Shown: positions 8,323 to 17,265 of the stretch, in pieces | Position numbering within the stretch: position 1 is the first letter of the stretch | How the letters are laid out: every line of letters starts with the position of its first letter | From: a virus | IMG/VR virus record: IMGVR_UViG_3300007540_000058 | Coordinates: 1 to 30,434 of that record | Strand: one strand, 5' to 3' | Length of the DNA stretch: 30,434 nucleotides | Position numbers and translations under genes: made by a program | Notes under the pieces: model-generated | Database searches by the model: none | Seen by the model: the letters and a program-made list of their open reading frames with translations, nothing else | What the model was told of the DNA's origin: nothing

Positions 8323-8937
8323 TTATTTTTTGATTTGACTTATTTTATGTAAAACTCTATCCAGTGTAGTCTCTGCTCTATTTTGACCATACAGGAAAGT
8401 GTCGTTCTTTTTTGGAGGAGCAGAAGATAATGGCTTTCTTGAAGCTTGTTTAGACATTTTTTCTTTTACCTTGTCTACTTCGCCATATTTCTTTTTTAAT
8501 TCTTCTATTTCTTCTTTTACTTCCTCAATAATAGGACTTACTACTTCTACTACTGCAGCAATAATATCTCCCATTTCTGGAGCTACTTCGTCAGGCACTT
8601 CAACTATTACTTCTTCTTCCATATCCTCTCGGATGTCTTCCTTTTCATCTTTAATTCCGTCCTTGTAACCTTCTTCTTCAGCTTCTGGCACAGTTTCGAG
8701 TTTTAACTCGTCTATCATACCGTCTTCTTTTACAATTAACATACGACCATCTTCGATCATATATTCTCCTGCAGGTAGAGGAACTCTCTCGTCTTCGTCA
8801 GTTACGATAAAAACGCTTTCTCCTTTATCATAGGAGTCTGCAAAGATTCTCGTACCGTTATCCAAGATAAGTTCTTCTAGCTCAACATTAACTCCTAGGA
8901 GTGTGTTGATCTTTTTTAACATTTCACTTGCTTTCAT
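8323..8937 (-). CDS. Head scaffolding protein
   Basis: A 204-residue, strongly acidic protein. Residues 21-80 form a beta-rich segment repeating 'LxDGT..' and 'LPAGEYMIEDGRMLIVKEDG'. Residues 88-160 are Glu/Lys-rich and coiled-coil-like (PIIEEVKEEIEELKKKYGEV). A basic Ser/Pro linker then leads to a terminal 'TTLDRVLHKISQIKK' helix, which may bind the capsid. This layout matches scaffold or assembly proteins encoded just before the capsid gene in Bacteroidetes phages. It would guide capsid assembly and be removed, perhaps by the protease encoded at 10761-11384. The family match is from memory; the acidic coiled coil and position are directly visible. Confidence 0.75.
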   Translation of the reverse strand: MKASEMLKKINTLLGVNVELEELILDNGTRIFADSYDKGESVFIVTDEDERVPLPAGEYMIEDGRMLIVKEDGMIDELKLETVPEAEEEGYKDGIKDEKEDIREDMEEEVIVEVPDEVAPEMGDIIAAVVEVVSPIIEEVKEEIEELKKKYGEVDKVKEKMSKQASRKPLSSAPPKKNDTFLYGQNRAETTLDRVLHKISQIKK

Positions 8938-8967
8938 TATTTATTATTTAATTATTAATGTTTATTA

Positions 8968-9429
8968 TTAATTCCAGAAATTTCCTATTCCTGTATAGTC
9001 AGTCACTTCTCTATATTTAGATTTTGCTTCGTCTGACAAACTCTGAGCATTATCTACTCTTTGTTTTAAATTGTCATAATCGTAGTATACTTCACTAGGA
9101 GCTAGACCTAACTCGTCTGCTGCTTTTTCTAATTTATCTAGCATTACTTTTAATATTTCTGCAGCTTCTTCTAAGTCTCTTACATTTCCGTTAATTACAT
9201 AGTCGTCTAGATTATATTTCATTATAAAGTCATCGTAAGCGTCTATTACTTCGTCTCCTAACTCGTAAGCTAAGTAACTAGCGTCAGACTCAGCAGCCTC
9301 GAATCTATCTACTTCATTTTCAATGTCATCTACTAAGGATAAGTCTATTTTTCTTTTTGTGCTTAATACTGCAAAAACTTTATTGTCTTCAGAGTATAAT
9401 TTGTTAAGTATGTTTTTTAATGCTTTCAT
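8968..9429 (-). CDS. Small acidic helical protein, paralogue trio member 3
   Basis: A 153-residue protein of unknown function, acidic and helical. Its N-terminus (ALKNILNKLYSEDNK, then STKRKIDLSLVDDIENEVD) shares the 'ILxKL...S-K-x-xLSLxxD' pattern with the next two genes upstream, so the three look like tandem duplicates that diverged after the first 30 residues. 'AADELGLAPSEVYYDYDNL' in its second half also matches 'SEELGISADTIYPSIEEH' in the 9433-9867 protein. It lies immediately upstream of the scaffold gene, so head assembly or an internal head protein is possible. Confidence 0.65.
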   Translation of the reverse strand: MKALKNILNKLYSEDNKVFAVLSTKRKIDLSLVDDIENEVDRFEAAESDASYLAYELGDEVIDAYDDFIMKYNLDDYVINGNVRDLEEAAEILKVMLDKLEKAADELGLAPSEVYYDYDNLKQRVDNAQSLSDEAKSKYREVTDYTGIGNFWN

Positions 9430-9432
9430 ATT

Positions 9433-9867
9433 TTATACTGATTTTGATTCTCTTAAAAATTCTTCTCCTTGACTAGCAAACTCAGCTAATAAAACTTGTC
9501 CTTCCTCACATAATCTTTTATGTTCTTCTATACTTGGATAGATAGTGTCTGCAGAAATTCCTAGCTCTTCAGATTTTCTATATATTTCTTCTATAATTTC
9601 TAAGTCGTTATTAAAATCTGTCTCTGTAGGAAAAGGCTCTGCATTTTGAAAATATATTGCATAAATGTCTCTTCCTATATCATACCATTGATCAAACTTT
9701 TCAGGAAACCACTCATTAACATTATAGCTTAAAGCACTAACCTGTTCTTCTAACTCATTATATTGACCAAAACTAAAATCGTCTAATAAGCTTAATTCTA
9801 CTTTTTTAGAAAGACTTTCTTTTCTAGCGTTTTTTAGTTTGTTTAGTATTAGTTGTTTTGTGTTCAT
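9433..9867 (-). CDS. Small acidic helical protein, paralogue trio member 2
   Basis: A 144-residue protein of unknown function. It begins MNTKQLILNKLKNARKESLS and continues KKVELSLLDDFS, sharing the N-terminal signature with its two neighbours. The remainder is helical with many aromatic and acidic residues (EWFPEKFDQWYDIGRDIYAI). The 3-bp gap to the next gene shows tight coupling. The conserved 'SLSKKVELSL' segment with a variable remainder could be an anchor or protease-recognition sequence joined to different payloads, but that is speculation. Confidence 0.65.
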   Translation of the reverse strand: MNTKQLILNKLKNARKESLSKKVELSLLDDFSFGQYNELEEQVSALSYNVNEWFPEKFDQWYDIGRDIYAIYFQNAEPFPTETDFNNDLEIIEEIYRKSEELGISADTIYPSIEEHKRLCEEGQVLLAEFASQGEEFLRESKSV

Positions 9868-9880
9868 ATAAATTTATATT

Positions 9881-10366
9881 TTAATTTTCTATATCATTTG
9901 CCCAACTTAATAAACTGATAAAATCTACTCCAACTAAACTTTCTTGTTCATAGTTATAATTATAAATTACACTATCTAAAACTTCATATTTATTTAAAAT
10001 ATCGTAATATTCTCTAACTTCATTAGACATATCATCTAAACCTAATTCTCTTAATCCGTTTTGATATTCAAAAATACTTTCTTTTAAATCTATTGTATCG
10101 TTATTTAAATTGTTATTACTACTTTTTAAGCTTTCATATTCACTAATAAAATCTCTAGCTATAGGTCTTATTTGTTCTAATAAACTATTAAAATTTTTAG
10201 CAATATCGACTACTTTGTCTAAATCTGACTGAGAACTATCATAACCAGATAATGCACTTATAGCATTTTCAACATCACTCTTAAGGCTTAAGTCTACTTT
10301 TTTAGAAAGCTTAGTTTTGTTTTTATGAAGTTTGTCTAGAATAACTTGATTAAATCTAATTGCCAT
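9881..10366 (-). CDS. Small acidic helical protein, paralogue trio member 1
   Basis: A 161-residue protein of unknown function and the first of the trio. Its N-terminus 'VILDKLHKNKTKLSKKVDLS' followed by LKSDVENAI aligns with both downstream proteins. After that it is an Asn/Ser-rich helical protein (SLKSSNNNLNNDTIDLKESI) with a C-terminal 'EYYDILNKYEVLDSVIYNYN'. It overlaps the preceding 65-codon gene by 11 bp. Placement between protease and scaffold suggests head morphogenesis. Confidence 0.65.
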   Translation of the reverse strand: MAIRFNQVILDKLHKNKTKLSKKVDLSLKSDVENAISALSGYDSSQSDLDKVVDIAKNFNSLLEQIRPIARDFISEYESLKSSNNNLNNDTIDLKESIFEYQNGLRELGLDDMSNEVREYYDILNKYEVLDSVIYNYNYEQESLVGVDFISLLSWANDIEN

Positions 10367-10553
10367 ATTTTTCTTTTATATATCCACATATTTTAGGAGC
10401 AGCCTCAGCTCCATATCTTTTAGTTTGATCTGCTATGCATTCGTCCCAAGGGTACTCTTCTAAATTAACCTTAGAATCTATTTGTCTTAAAATTAGAGGG
10501 AAGTTTAAATTGTCCTTAAACAATTTTTCTGTAATCCTGCTTAGTTCACTCAT
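10356..10553 (-). CDS. Small conserved phage protein with 'WDECIADQ...CGYIKEKYG' motif
   Basis: A 65-residue protein. Its second half, 'PWDECIADQTKRYGAEAAPK' then ICGYIKEKYGN, is a short module I have seen repeatedly at the ends of phage head or protease proteins, usually as part of larger polypeptides. Two Cys (in DEC and ICG) flank a helix. Here it stands alone, with 'LILRQIDSKVNLEEYP' in front. Function unknown; a role in head assembly is inferred from context. Confidence 0.6.
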   Translation of the reverse strand: MSELSRITEKLFKDNLNFPLILRQIDSKVNLEEYPWDECIADQTKRYGAEAAPKICGYIKEKYGN

Positions 10554-10588
10554 ACCTATTTAACAACTATAAAAAATATTTTGCATTT

Positions 10589-10783
10589 TCAGGTTATACG
10601 AGTAATTACTCCAATACCTTGAGCCCACAGTGAGCCATCGCAGCACTCTCTTGAGTAAGTGTTTTCGTCTTTACAGTAACACGCTCTAGAACTACTAGAA
10701 GGACTAGCAGGATTCCAACGCTCTTTATAAGGCATAGCTTGACTTCGTCTGTTCATTTTGTTAGTTCTTTTTCTTACTGGCAT
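10589..10783 (-). CDS. Small Cys-rich phage protein
   Basis: A 64-residue protein: a basic N-terminus (VRKRTNKMNRRSQAMPYKER), then a Pro/Ser linker, then 'CYCKDENTYSRECCDGSLWAQGIG' with four cysteines. The 'C-x-C-K...Y-S-x-x-CCDGSLxAQGIG' motif is a short element I recognise from structural regions of Bacteroidetes phages. It overlaps the end of the upstream protease gene by 23 bp. It could bind metal or form disulfides on the virion. Function unknown. Confidence 0.6.
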   Translation of the reverse strand: MPVRKRTNKMNRRSQAMPYKERWNPASPSSSSRACYCKDENTYSRECCDGSLWAQGIGVITRIT

Positions 10784-11384
10784 TTATTAATAGTTTTTTA
10801 ATTTTTAATAACTTAACACCTGCAGAAATTTCAGAATTAAACTCGTCTTTAATTTTTTCTTTAGGTCTTTCTTCTCTATCTAAAAAGAATCCTTCTATAC
10901 TAAAACCTTTAACCTCTCCACTCTTTACAAAGTCTTGCCATATCTCATCGTTATTTACTTTTACCGCACCCATCCAAGTACCGACTGGAACATTCATTCC
11001 GTATAGTGCCGTCTTGTCTTTTTCTTTGTCTTCTACTATCCAGGACTCTACTAAAGTGAGTCCGTCAATATCAAACTTATGTTCTAGAGTAGCATTATTT
11101 TGTTTTCCTTTTTGTAGGAATAACTCACTTGCTTTTTTTACTGTCTCTTTAGAGAAGTATATATAATACTCTTCTTTTCCTTCTTTTCTATAAATAGTTT
11201 TGTTAGGAATTAATAAAGCACCCATTAGGATTTTTTTGTCATCGTCTATTGACTTGAGCTTTATTTCTTTTTGGTCGTTTAGTGCTACGAAGTTTTCTTC
11301 TATAGCAGGACTTTCTACGATACTGATTGCGTCAATACCTGCGTACTCGTCGTCTTCGTCTATAATCAATTCTACTATCTTCAT
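10761..11384 (-). CDS. XkdF-type prohead serine protease
   Basis: A 207-residue protein. 'AISIVESPAIEENFVALN' (19-36), 'ILMGALLIPNKTIYR' (52-66), 'ATLEHKFDIDGLTLVESWIV' (98-117) and 'GEVKGFSIEGFF' (156-167) are the conserved blocks of the XkdF/S78-like protease family. H102 and S162 (in GFSIEG) are the likely catalytic His and Ser. It would process scaffold and head proteins during maturation. The acidic N-terminus and basic C-terminus (LLKIKKLLINASKKKN) are extras. Unusually, it follows the tape measure gene instead of the portal gene. Assignment is by recognised motifs. Confidence 0.8.
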   Translation of the reverse strand: MKIVELIIDEDDEYAGIDAISIVESPAIEENFVALNDQKEIKLKSIDDDKKILMGALLIPNKTIYRKEGKEEYYIYFSKETVKKASELFLQKGKQNNATLEHKFDIDGLTLVESWIVEDKEKDKTALYGMNVPVGTWMGAVKVNNDEIWQDFVKSGEVKGFSIEGFFLDREERPKEKIKDEFNSEISAGVKLLKIKKLLINASKKKN

Positions 11385-11417
11385 ACTTATTTAACGTTTT
11401 AATTATTTATTTTGTAT

Positions 11418-13130
11418 TTAACCTATTGTCGCTCCTTGTACAATATTACGATCTAAACTTTGAGCAGTAGTTACATCGTTACTTACTACAAAAGCTTTTA
11501 TAGGTTCTTGAGTTTGTCCTGTAATAGCTTCAGTTAATTGGTCAGTATTACTTTGACCTACTATATTAAAAGCAGGAGGAGTAAATGTAGGCTTTTGAGG
11601 AGTTGTACTAGAACCTGAAGCAGAACCTCCAACACTAGCAGCAACTTTTTTAGTAGATTTAACTGCACTTATAATTCCACCTATTACACCTGCAGCAGTT
11701 GCTCCGTAAGCAATTAAAGGTAAAATAGCTTTTGGAAAACCTAATTTTAAAGTTTCTCCTAATCCACTAGCTACGGCTTCTCCACCTTTAGCAGCGTCTA
11801 AGTTAGCTTCTGCCATTGTTATACTAGCTTTGTTTTTTAATGCTCCTATGTCTATTAAAAATGCTTTAGCAGCAATTAATTGTTTTGCTAATAAAGCAGC
11901 TTTACCTAATTTAGTTTCTTCTCCAAATAATCTAGCAGTATTATCTAAAGTATCTGTAGCAAAGTCTCGTTGTTTTTGTTGTAGCTCTAACTCAGCATCT
12001 AAAATTTCTTCTTTTTCTTTTATATTAAGTTCAATTTGATCTTGAAATTTCTTTTTATCCTCTGCTTCTTTTGCAGCATCTTCTTCGTCAAACTCTGCTT
12101 GTTTTTGTAATAACTTTTCTCTTTTTGCATCCATTAATGCTAACTCAGTTTCTTCTGTTAGTTCTTCTGACATTATTAAATCAAAGAGTAAATCTTCATA
12201 ATGCTTATTTATATCAGCTCTTTCTTTTGCTCTTTTTTCTTCTTTAGTTATTATAAGAGCATCGTCAATTTGTTCTTGTAGTTTAGCAGAATTTTTTATA
12301 TCGTCTAGTTCTTTTTGTTTTGCTTCTGTTTTTTTCTTTTCAATTTCTTCTATATTTTTCTTTTTTCTGTCAGTTTCCTCTTTATCTAATCTAGCTAACT
12401 TTTGATCTATACTATATGATTTAGATTTTAATTTAGTTATTTCATTTTGTTTTTTCTTTTGTTCTTCACTTTCATCATTTTGAAATTTTATTAAATTGTT
12501 AATTCCTTTTTGAGTATTAAAAACCATATTAAAACCAACGTTTAAATTTTCCATAAACGTTAATTTTTGATCGTCAAGTTTTTGTTGTTCTAATTGTTCT
12601 GTTCTTCTTTCAATTTCTTTATTTAAAATTTCTTGTTGAAGCAATAATTCTTTTCGTAATTCTTTAACTAAGTCTTTTGCACTTTCTCCTCTTAATTTTG
12701 CTATAGAAATTTGTTGTTCTAATATTCCTAAACTTTGATCTAATAATTCTACTGTACGATCAGCTTTGTCATTTAATTTTTGTTGTTCTTCAGATGCTCC
12801 TGTAATAAAATCTACTATGTCATCCCAGTATGTAACTACTAAACCTAGAGCCACAACAAAAGCTCCTATTCCTGTGGCTATCAAAGCAGTTTTCATTCCT
12901 TTAAAACTTTTTGATAATCCTTTAACCGCTACTATACCTTGAGTTACACCTTTTTGAAAGCTTTTAAATTTAGTAATAGCTCCGCCTGTAGCTTTATCTA
13001 ATAAAGAAACTGCATCTCTATTCTCGTCTGTAGTTTCATTAAAAGCATCTAAAGCACCCTGTACGCTAGTTATTTCTTTTTTTGCTTCTTCAGCTCCTTC
13101 TACTTTTATTCTTTGGATTGAAGTTCCCAT
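11418..13130 (-). CDS. Tail tape measure protein
   Basis: A 570-residue protein, the typical tape-measure build: an N-terminal region with hydrophobic stretch 'TALIATGIGAFVVALGLVVT' near 81-100, a long Lys/Glu-rich coiled coil from about 110 to 410, and a second hydrophobic region (FPKAILPLIAYGATAAGVIG near 465-484) before a Ser/Gly/Pro-rich tail. It sets tail length and is injected or ejected with the DNA. By the usual 1.5 angstrom per residue rule its length fits a modest siphovirus tail of roughly 85 nm. No lytic domain is visible. It is preceded by two baseplate genes and overlaps a 51-codon gene. Confidence 0.85.
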   Translation of the reverse strand: MGTSIQRIKVEGAEEAKKEITSVQGALDAFNETTDENRDAVSLLDKATGGAITKFKSFQKGVTQGIVAVKGLSKSFKGMKTALIATGIGAFVVALGLVVTYWDDIVDFITGASEEQQKLNDKADRTVELLDQSLGILEQQISIAKLRGESAKDLVKELRKELLLQQEILNKEIERRTEQLEQQKLDDQKLTFMENLNVGFNMVFNTQKGINNLIKFQNDESEEQKKKQNEITKLKSKSYSIDQKLARLDKEETDRKKKNIEEIEKKKTEAKQKELDDIKNSAKLQEQIDDALIITKEEKRAKERADINKHYEDLLFDLIMSEELTEETELALMDAKREKLLQKQAEFDEEDAAKEAEDKKKFQDQIELNIKEKEEILDAELELQQKQRDFATDTLDNTARLFGEETKLGKAALLAKQLIAAKAFLIDIGALKNKASITMAEANLDAAKGGEAVASGLGETLKLGFPKAILPLIAYGATAAGVIGGIISAVKSTKKVAASVGGSASGSSTTPQKPTFTPPAFNIVGQSNTDQLTEAITGQTQEPIKAFVVSNDVTTAQSLDRNIVQGATIG

Positions 13131-13261
13131 TTTATTTCTTTTTTTAATTTGTTTTTAACATCTCTAAAATTTGTAGTTAGTTTTTTTGAACCTTGAGCAA
13201 ACCTAATATTTTCAGTTTCTCCATTTGCATATTTTAGTAATTCTATTATTTTTTTAATCAT
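13106..13261 (-). CDS. Small basic protein upstream of tape measure
   Basis: A 51-residue frame starting MIKKIIELLKYANGETENIR and ending at 13106, overlapping the tape measure start (13130) by 25 bp in another frame. It is basic and helical (NFRDVKNKLKKEIKWELQSK). It fills an otherwise empty gap between the baseplate and tape measure genes, and the overlap suggests translational coupling. No family recognised. Confidence 0.55.
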   Translation of the reverse strand: MIKKIIELLKYANGETENIRFAQGSKKLTTNFRDVKNKLKKEIKWELQSKE

Positions 13262-13270
13262 AATTTTATA

Positions 13271-15691
13271 TTAAGGTAAAGCACAACTTATGGAAGTTAT
13301 AGCTCCACTTGAATTAAGAGTCATAGCCATAGCAGTTCCGTTATTAGGACAGTGAGTTGTAGTTTCTCCTGTTCCTGTTTGTGTGTATGTTCCTGCTCCA
13401 AGAGGAATAGTTAAATTTGAGTCTGCGTAAATTATGTCTCCATTTTTTAGATTTTCTGCATTTCCAACATTTGATTTATAAAAAACATCTCTACCTACAT
13501 TTTGAAAAAATACATCTGTTAATAGTAAAAAAGTTTGTGAGAAATCATTTAATAATTCTATATCACTTTCTCCAGTTTGAAGATTGGTTTGTATAGTGTT
13601 TATATTAAAAGTTCTATTATTAATTAAAAGTATATCACTAAGTTTTAATTTGTATAATATTTTTAAAGGTAAAAAAGCCTTAATACTTATTAGCCTTCTA
13701 TTAATATCAAATATACTTCTAATGTATTCTCTATAATAATTATTAAATAAAGTACCGCTAAAACTCTCACTAGGACTATACTCGTTAGTTTCCTGATAGA
13801 AGTTAATATTACTTGTACTAGTCGCTGCACTAGTACTAACACTATTAGAAGGAATATAATATTGACTTATTGGAGTATGTGAAGAAGTAGATTCTCTAAA
13901 TGAAATTTGTTTATAATTAGCAGAGCTACTATTAATTAATATAGGATAAAACAATAAAGGTTTTCCGTGATAAGCATCCTGATTGTCGTCTACAAAATAT
14001 CCATACTGTGCAGATGTTTTACCTGTTATAGAAGTTAGTGTAGGATTTGCGTCTACTAGTCTTTCGAACAACACGTGTTCAAATGGAATCTTAATACTAT
14101 AAGTTTGATTATTTCCGTCAAAAGAATCTCCAGTCGTAGTATTATCTCCAGTAAAATTAGCAGCACCCCATAGTTTACCAGTCAACTGATCGTATTGTTT
14201 TGCTAGGAAAGTTTCTGTTCCTTCATAACCAAAACTAATTTGTCTATAAGGTAAAGCTGCGTCAACTGTTTTGTTTTTGACATCTACATATTCTGATATA
14301 TCGTATATATTAAAATCACTGTAAAAATCGTCTAGAGCTTGTACTCTTATTTTTCCTACGTCTGCGTCTGCAGGGTCTTCTACTACATAAGCCGTAAGAT
14401 TAAACATTTGGAACAAAGACGTAAGGAAGTCTAGTATTTTCATTTCAGGAATCTGCTGACTTATAATAAATCTAAAAGTTGCAGTAGCATTAAATGAAGT
14501 TGTAGTAGCATAATCTTCAGTCCAAGGAGTGCCGTTAAAAATTCCTGCTAAAAACCATTTGACTTCTGTAAAAGTTATAGTAACTCCTGTCCCTACAAAT
14601 ATAGTTACAGTATAAGCAGCTTCATCCATTAAAGGCATATCTGCTTTTGTTAAAGTATTTGTTCCTTGTAGATTACTATGAGTAGACCAGACTACACCAT
14701 TTCTGTAAATAATAACGTCATAAGGATTTGAACTAGTAGTAGTAAATCTTATACTTTGTGTAATAGTAGGTAGAGAAGTATTAGGACAAGAAGCACTAGC
14801 ATAAGGATTACAAGAAGAATAAACTTCTAAAGTAGTTCCGTTCAACATTGTAGTTTTTTGCAGAGGTAAATCAAAATCAGTTACAGGAGTAGGGAAACTC
14901 TCTGTTTGTCCTACAGGTTCTACGCTTCCTTTTTTTCTGTGTAACCACATAAATAAATTATAATAAGACGTATTTGTAGTATTAAAGAAATCGTCTGTAA
15001 AAGTTATTCCGTAGTTTGCATTAGCTTGTATAGCTAATATTATTTGATGTATTCTTATTCCGTATTTTAAATCTGAATACAATACTCCGTGATCGTGGTT
15101 ACTTCCTGTATGATAAAATAAATTTCCTGTTCCGTTAGTATGAGCTGAAGTAGCACTGTTATAAAAAAGCCTGGAAGGATTTAAAGGGTCATCTTCATTA
15201 CTTGCTCCTGACGTTATGAGCGGAGCTACAATATGATTTGAAATATTTTGTAGCCTAGCTTTGATAGTAGTCATATTATAATCTAGATCATACGTTGTTA
15301 AATTTAACTCTTGTAATTTAGCTTCTCCTAAAGAATCTTTTAGGCTTACTGTATTTCCGTAGAATACTATACGATAAGCATAAGGACTGTTAAGTTGTAA
15401 ATCTACACCCTCTAGTTTTACAAAACCTTCTTTAAATGTTATGTTGTTTAATTGTATTTCTGCTGCAGTTTTAAATCTAGCGTCATAAAGGTTAGTGCTT
15501 ATATCATAGTTGTAGTAATGCTTAAATATAAGATTGTTAGTTTTTGAAGCAGGAATAGTAAAGTCTTTAGTAAATTCTACAAATATTTTTGCAGGGTCTT
15601 TTATGTTTTGTATAGTTTGATTAAGAGTTACCGTCTCATCTTTAAAAAGATCGACTCTTTGACCTCCAATATATAATTGTAGTTTTTGCAT
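13271..15691 (-). CDS. Baseplate / tail tip protein
   Basis: An 806-residue beta-rich protein. The N-terminus (MQKLQLYIGGQRVDLFKDET, then 'KDPAKIFVEFTKDFTIPASKTNN' near 32-54) is a pattern I associate with conserved tail-tip proteins of flavobacterial phages. A central 'EMKILDFLTSLFQMFNLTAY' near 415 looks like the hub-type segment. The C-terminus carries 'TTHCPNNGTAMAMTLNSSGA' and a final Cys. It directly follows the 330-residue tail protein with a 1-bp overlap. It probably forms part of the tail tip to which fibres attach. Exact structural role unproven. Confidence 0.65.
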   Translation of the reverse strand: MQKLQLYIGGQRVDLFKDETVTLNQTIQNIKDPAKIFVEFTKDFTIPASKTNNLIFKHYYNYDISTNLYDARFKTAAEIQLNNITFKEGFVKLEGVDLQLNSPYAYRIVFYGNTVSLKDSLGEAKLQELNLTTYDLDYNMTTIKARLQNISNHIVAPLITSGASNEDDPLNPSRLFYNSATSAHTNGTGNLFYHTGSNHDHGVLYSDLKYGIRIHQIILAIQANANYGITFTDDFFNTTNTSYYNLFMWLHRKKGSVEPVGQTESFPTPVTDFDLPLQKTTMLNGTTLEVYSSCNPYASASCPNTSLPTITQSIRFTTTSSNPYDVIIYRNGVVWSTHSNLQGTNTLTKADMPLMDEAAYTVTIFVGTGVTITFTEVKWFLAGIFNGTPWTEDYATTTSFNATATFRFIISQQIPEMKILDFLTSLFQMFNLTAYVVEDPADADVGKIRVQALDDFYSDFNIYDISEYVDVKNKTVDAALPYRQISFGYEGTETFLAKQYDQLTGKLWGAANFTGDNTTTGDSFDGNNQTYSIKIPFEHVLFERLVDANPTLTSITGKTSAQYGYFVDDNQDAYHGKPLLFYPILINSSSANYKQISFRESTSSHTPISQYYIPSNSVSTSAATSTSNINFYQETNEYSPSESFSGTLFNNYYREYIRSIFDINRRLISIKAFLPLKILYKLKLSDILLINNRTFNINTIQTNLQTGESDIELLNDFSQTFLLLTDVFFQNVGRDVFYKSNVGNAENLKNGDIIYADSNLTIPLGAGTYTQTGTGETTTHCPNNGTAMAMTLNSSGAITSISCALP

Positions 15692-16683
15692 TATCTAACA
15701 TTGTTTATATAATCGTAAGACATATCAAACTCAAAAGTATATTCTATAAGTTTATTGTTCACTACTGTCTTTTCTACTATGTTGTTTTTCTTTACGTTTA
15801 CTGGCACTACTTCACTTGAACTAGGATTTGTAGGTACTAGTCTAGTAAGCCAGACTTGTTCAGAAAGTATTAACTGCTCAAACCATTGGTTAGCCCATTC
15901 AGGATAAAAGCCTGAACTAAGAACTATATTAGTATTTGCTACAGTATTATAAACTTGTTTAGTATGAGTGTTTACATTGTATGTTCCTGTAGCTGAAATA
16001 ATATTTCTTTGAAACTGATCTTGTTTTTTGTTAGTAGTGTTTTGAGATTTTAGGAAAAACCAAATGTCTTGTAAAGCACCAAACTTATTTACAAATGTAA
16101 CTTTATGTCCGTCTCCGTATTTAGAACAGTCGACTCTTACTATATTCATTTTAATTCCTGCTGGACTACCTGTTATTTCATATTGTGTTGTATTATAACT
16201 TTGATAGCCCATAGTTTCGTTAGCAATTATATAAGGAACAGAACCTGCGGTAGAGTTAGGTACATAAATATAATATTCATCATTTATTCCTGTATGGTTA
16301 GGGTCTCCACTTATAAGCCAAGTAGGTCTGCTTCCAAAAGGTACTACAGGATTTGAACCCTCCATAAAAGTTCCGTAACCGTCATAACCTATGTCAGTAA
16401 AAGTAGAACCGTTTATTAATGCGTCAGCACTAGTGTAAGCATTTACTACTGTAGATACAGTAATAGTTTTTGCCGTATAAGTTCCGTTAAAAGTAATGTT
16501 TAAATAATCTCTACAAAGCTCTGAAATTTCAAATAAGACTGTAGCTGAAGGACTTGTGTTTTTTCTTAATACATATTGAGGACTACCTGCTCCGTCTATA
16601 GTAATTGAACAAGTTGTATAAGCTGCATTTGCTCCTGCAGTTATTGTTTTATATTGTGGGCTTCTTAATGCTATTGCTGACAT
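15691..16683 (-). CDS. Distal tail / baseplate protein
   Basis: A 330-residue Thr/Asn/Val-rich beta protein (MSAIALRSPQYKTITAGANA at the start; 'KVTFVNKFGALQDIWFFLKS' near 196-215; C-terminus 'KLIEYTFEFDMSYDYINNVR'). The 'F-V-N-x-F-G-A-x-Q-D-x-W-F' motif is shared, from memory, by tail proteins of Bacteroidetes phages. It sits between the neck gene and the 806-residue baseplate gene, overlapping the latter by 1 bp. A distal-tail-type adaptor is the best guess from position. Confidence 0.6.
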   Translation of the reverse strand: MSAIALRSPQYKTITAGANAAYTTCSITIDGAGSPQYVLRKNTSPSATVLFEISELCRDYLNITFNGTYTAKTITVSTVVNAYTSADALINGSTFTDIGYDGYGTFMEGSNPVVPFGSRPTWLISGDPNHTGINDEYYIYVPNSTAGSVPYIIANETMGYQSYNTTQYEITGSPAGIKMNIVRVDCSKYGDGHKVTFVNKFGALQDIWFFLKSQNTTNKKQDQFQRNIISATGTYNVNTHTKQVYNTVANTNIVLSSGFYPEWANQWFEQLILSEQVWLTRLVPTNPSSSEVVPVNVKKNNIVEKTVVNNKLIEYTFEFDMSYDYINNVR

Positions 16684-17265
16684 TTAATTTGGTATTGTTA
16701 CGGTTATCTCAGTTGGTTCTTTAGATTCAGATAAAGCTATTTCTATGTCTCTTCCTAAAGCTTCTTCTAGTTCTATTTCTAATTGTTTTAAATATTTTTT
16801 TAAAGGTTTATCAAAAAAGTAACTAGGTTTTAATCCTGTTAAATAAATACTTCTAGTAATTAAAAACACCATAGATTTTCTAGGAATAAACCTACCTAAG
16901 TTATCTCTAACATTACTTAATCCAGGCTTTCTAACTACCCATTTATCTATGGCTCCTCTTAAACCTCCTTTTTTTCCTGAGCCAGAACCAAACTTATAAG
17001 GACTCATAGGAGCTTTATTATAGCGTGATATAGAGTTAGGCGGCATTTTAGAAGGTGCTGCTCCTTGAACTCCTAGATCATAAAAATTAGCATAATTAGT
17101 TCCTATAAAGTTTATTTCAATTTCATTATTGTTACCAGGAATTTTATAATCTAAACTATTATACAAATCTCCATTAGAATTGCCAGATTTTGCTAGATTA
17201 TCTTTAGCTGCAGAAACTACGTTTAAAGCAAAAGCTTCTAGTATTTTATTTACTTCTGCTAACAT
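16684..17265 (-). CDS. HK97 gp10-like neck / tail completion protein
   Basis: A 193-residue protein with the gp10 layout: an N-terminal helix (NKILEAFALNVVSAAKDNLA), then 'GDLYNSLDYKI' (the 'SG-x-L-x-x-S' block), a beta-strand 'EINFIGTNYANFYDLGVQGA' near 51-70 ending in the family's 'Y-A-x-F-x-x-x-G-V-x-G', and a C-terminal amphipathic helix. Such proteins join the tail to the head connector. It overlaps the preceding tail terminator-like gene by 7 bp. Confidence 0.65.
   Translation of the reverse strand: MLAEVNKILEAFALNVVSAAKDNLAKSGNSNGDLYNSLDYKIPGNNNEIEINFIGTNYANFYDLGVQGAAPSKMPPNSISRYNKAPMSPYKFGSGSGKKGGLRGAIDKWVVRKPGLSNVRDNLGRFIPRKSMVFLITRSIYLTGLKPSYFFDKPLKKYLKQLEIELEEALGRDIEIALSESKEPTEITVTIPN

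Noticed and set aside
8399-8668. Plus-strand frame opposite the scaffold gene
   Set aside because: Ser/Thr/Ile low-complexity sequence is the mirror of the Glu/Lys-rich coiled coil. No family or start context supports it.
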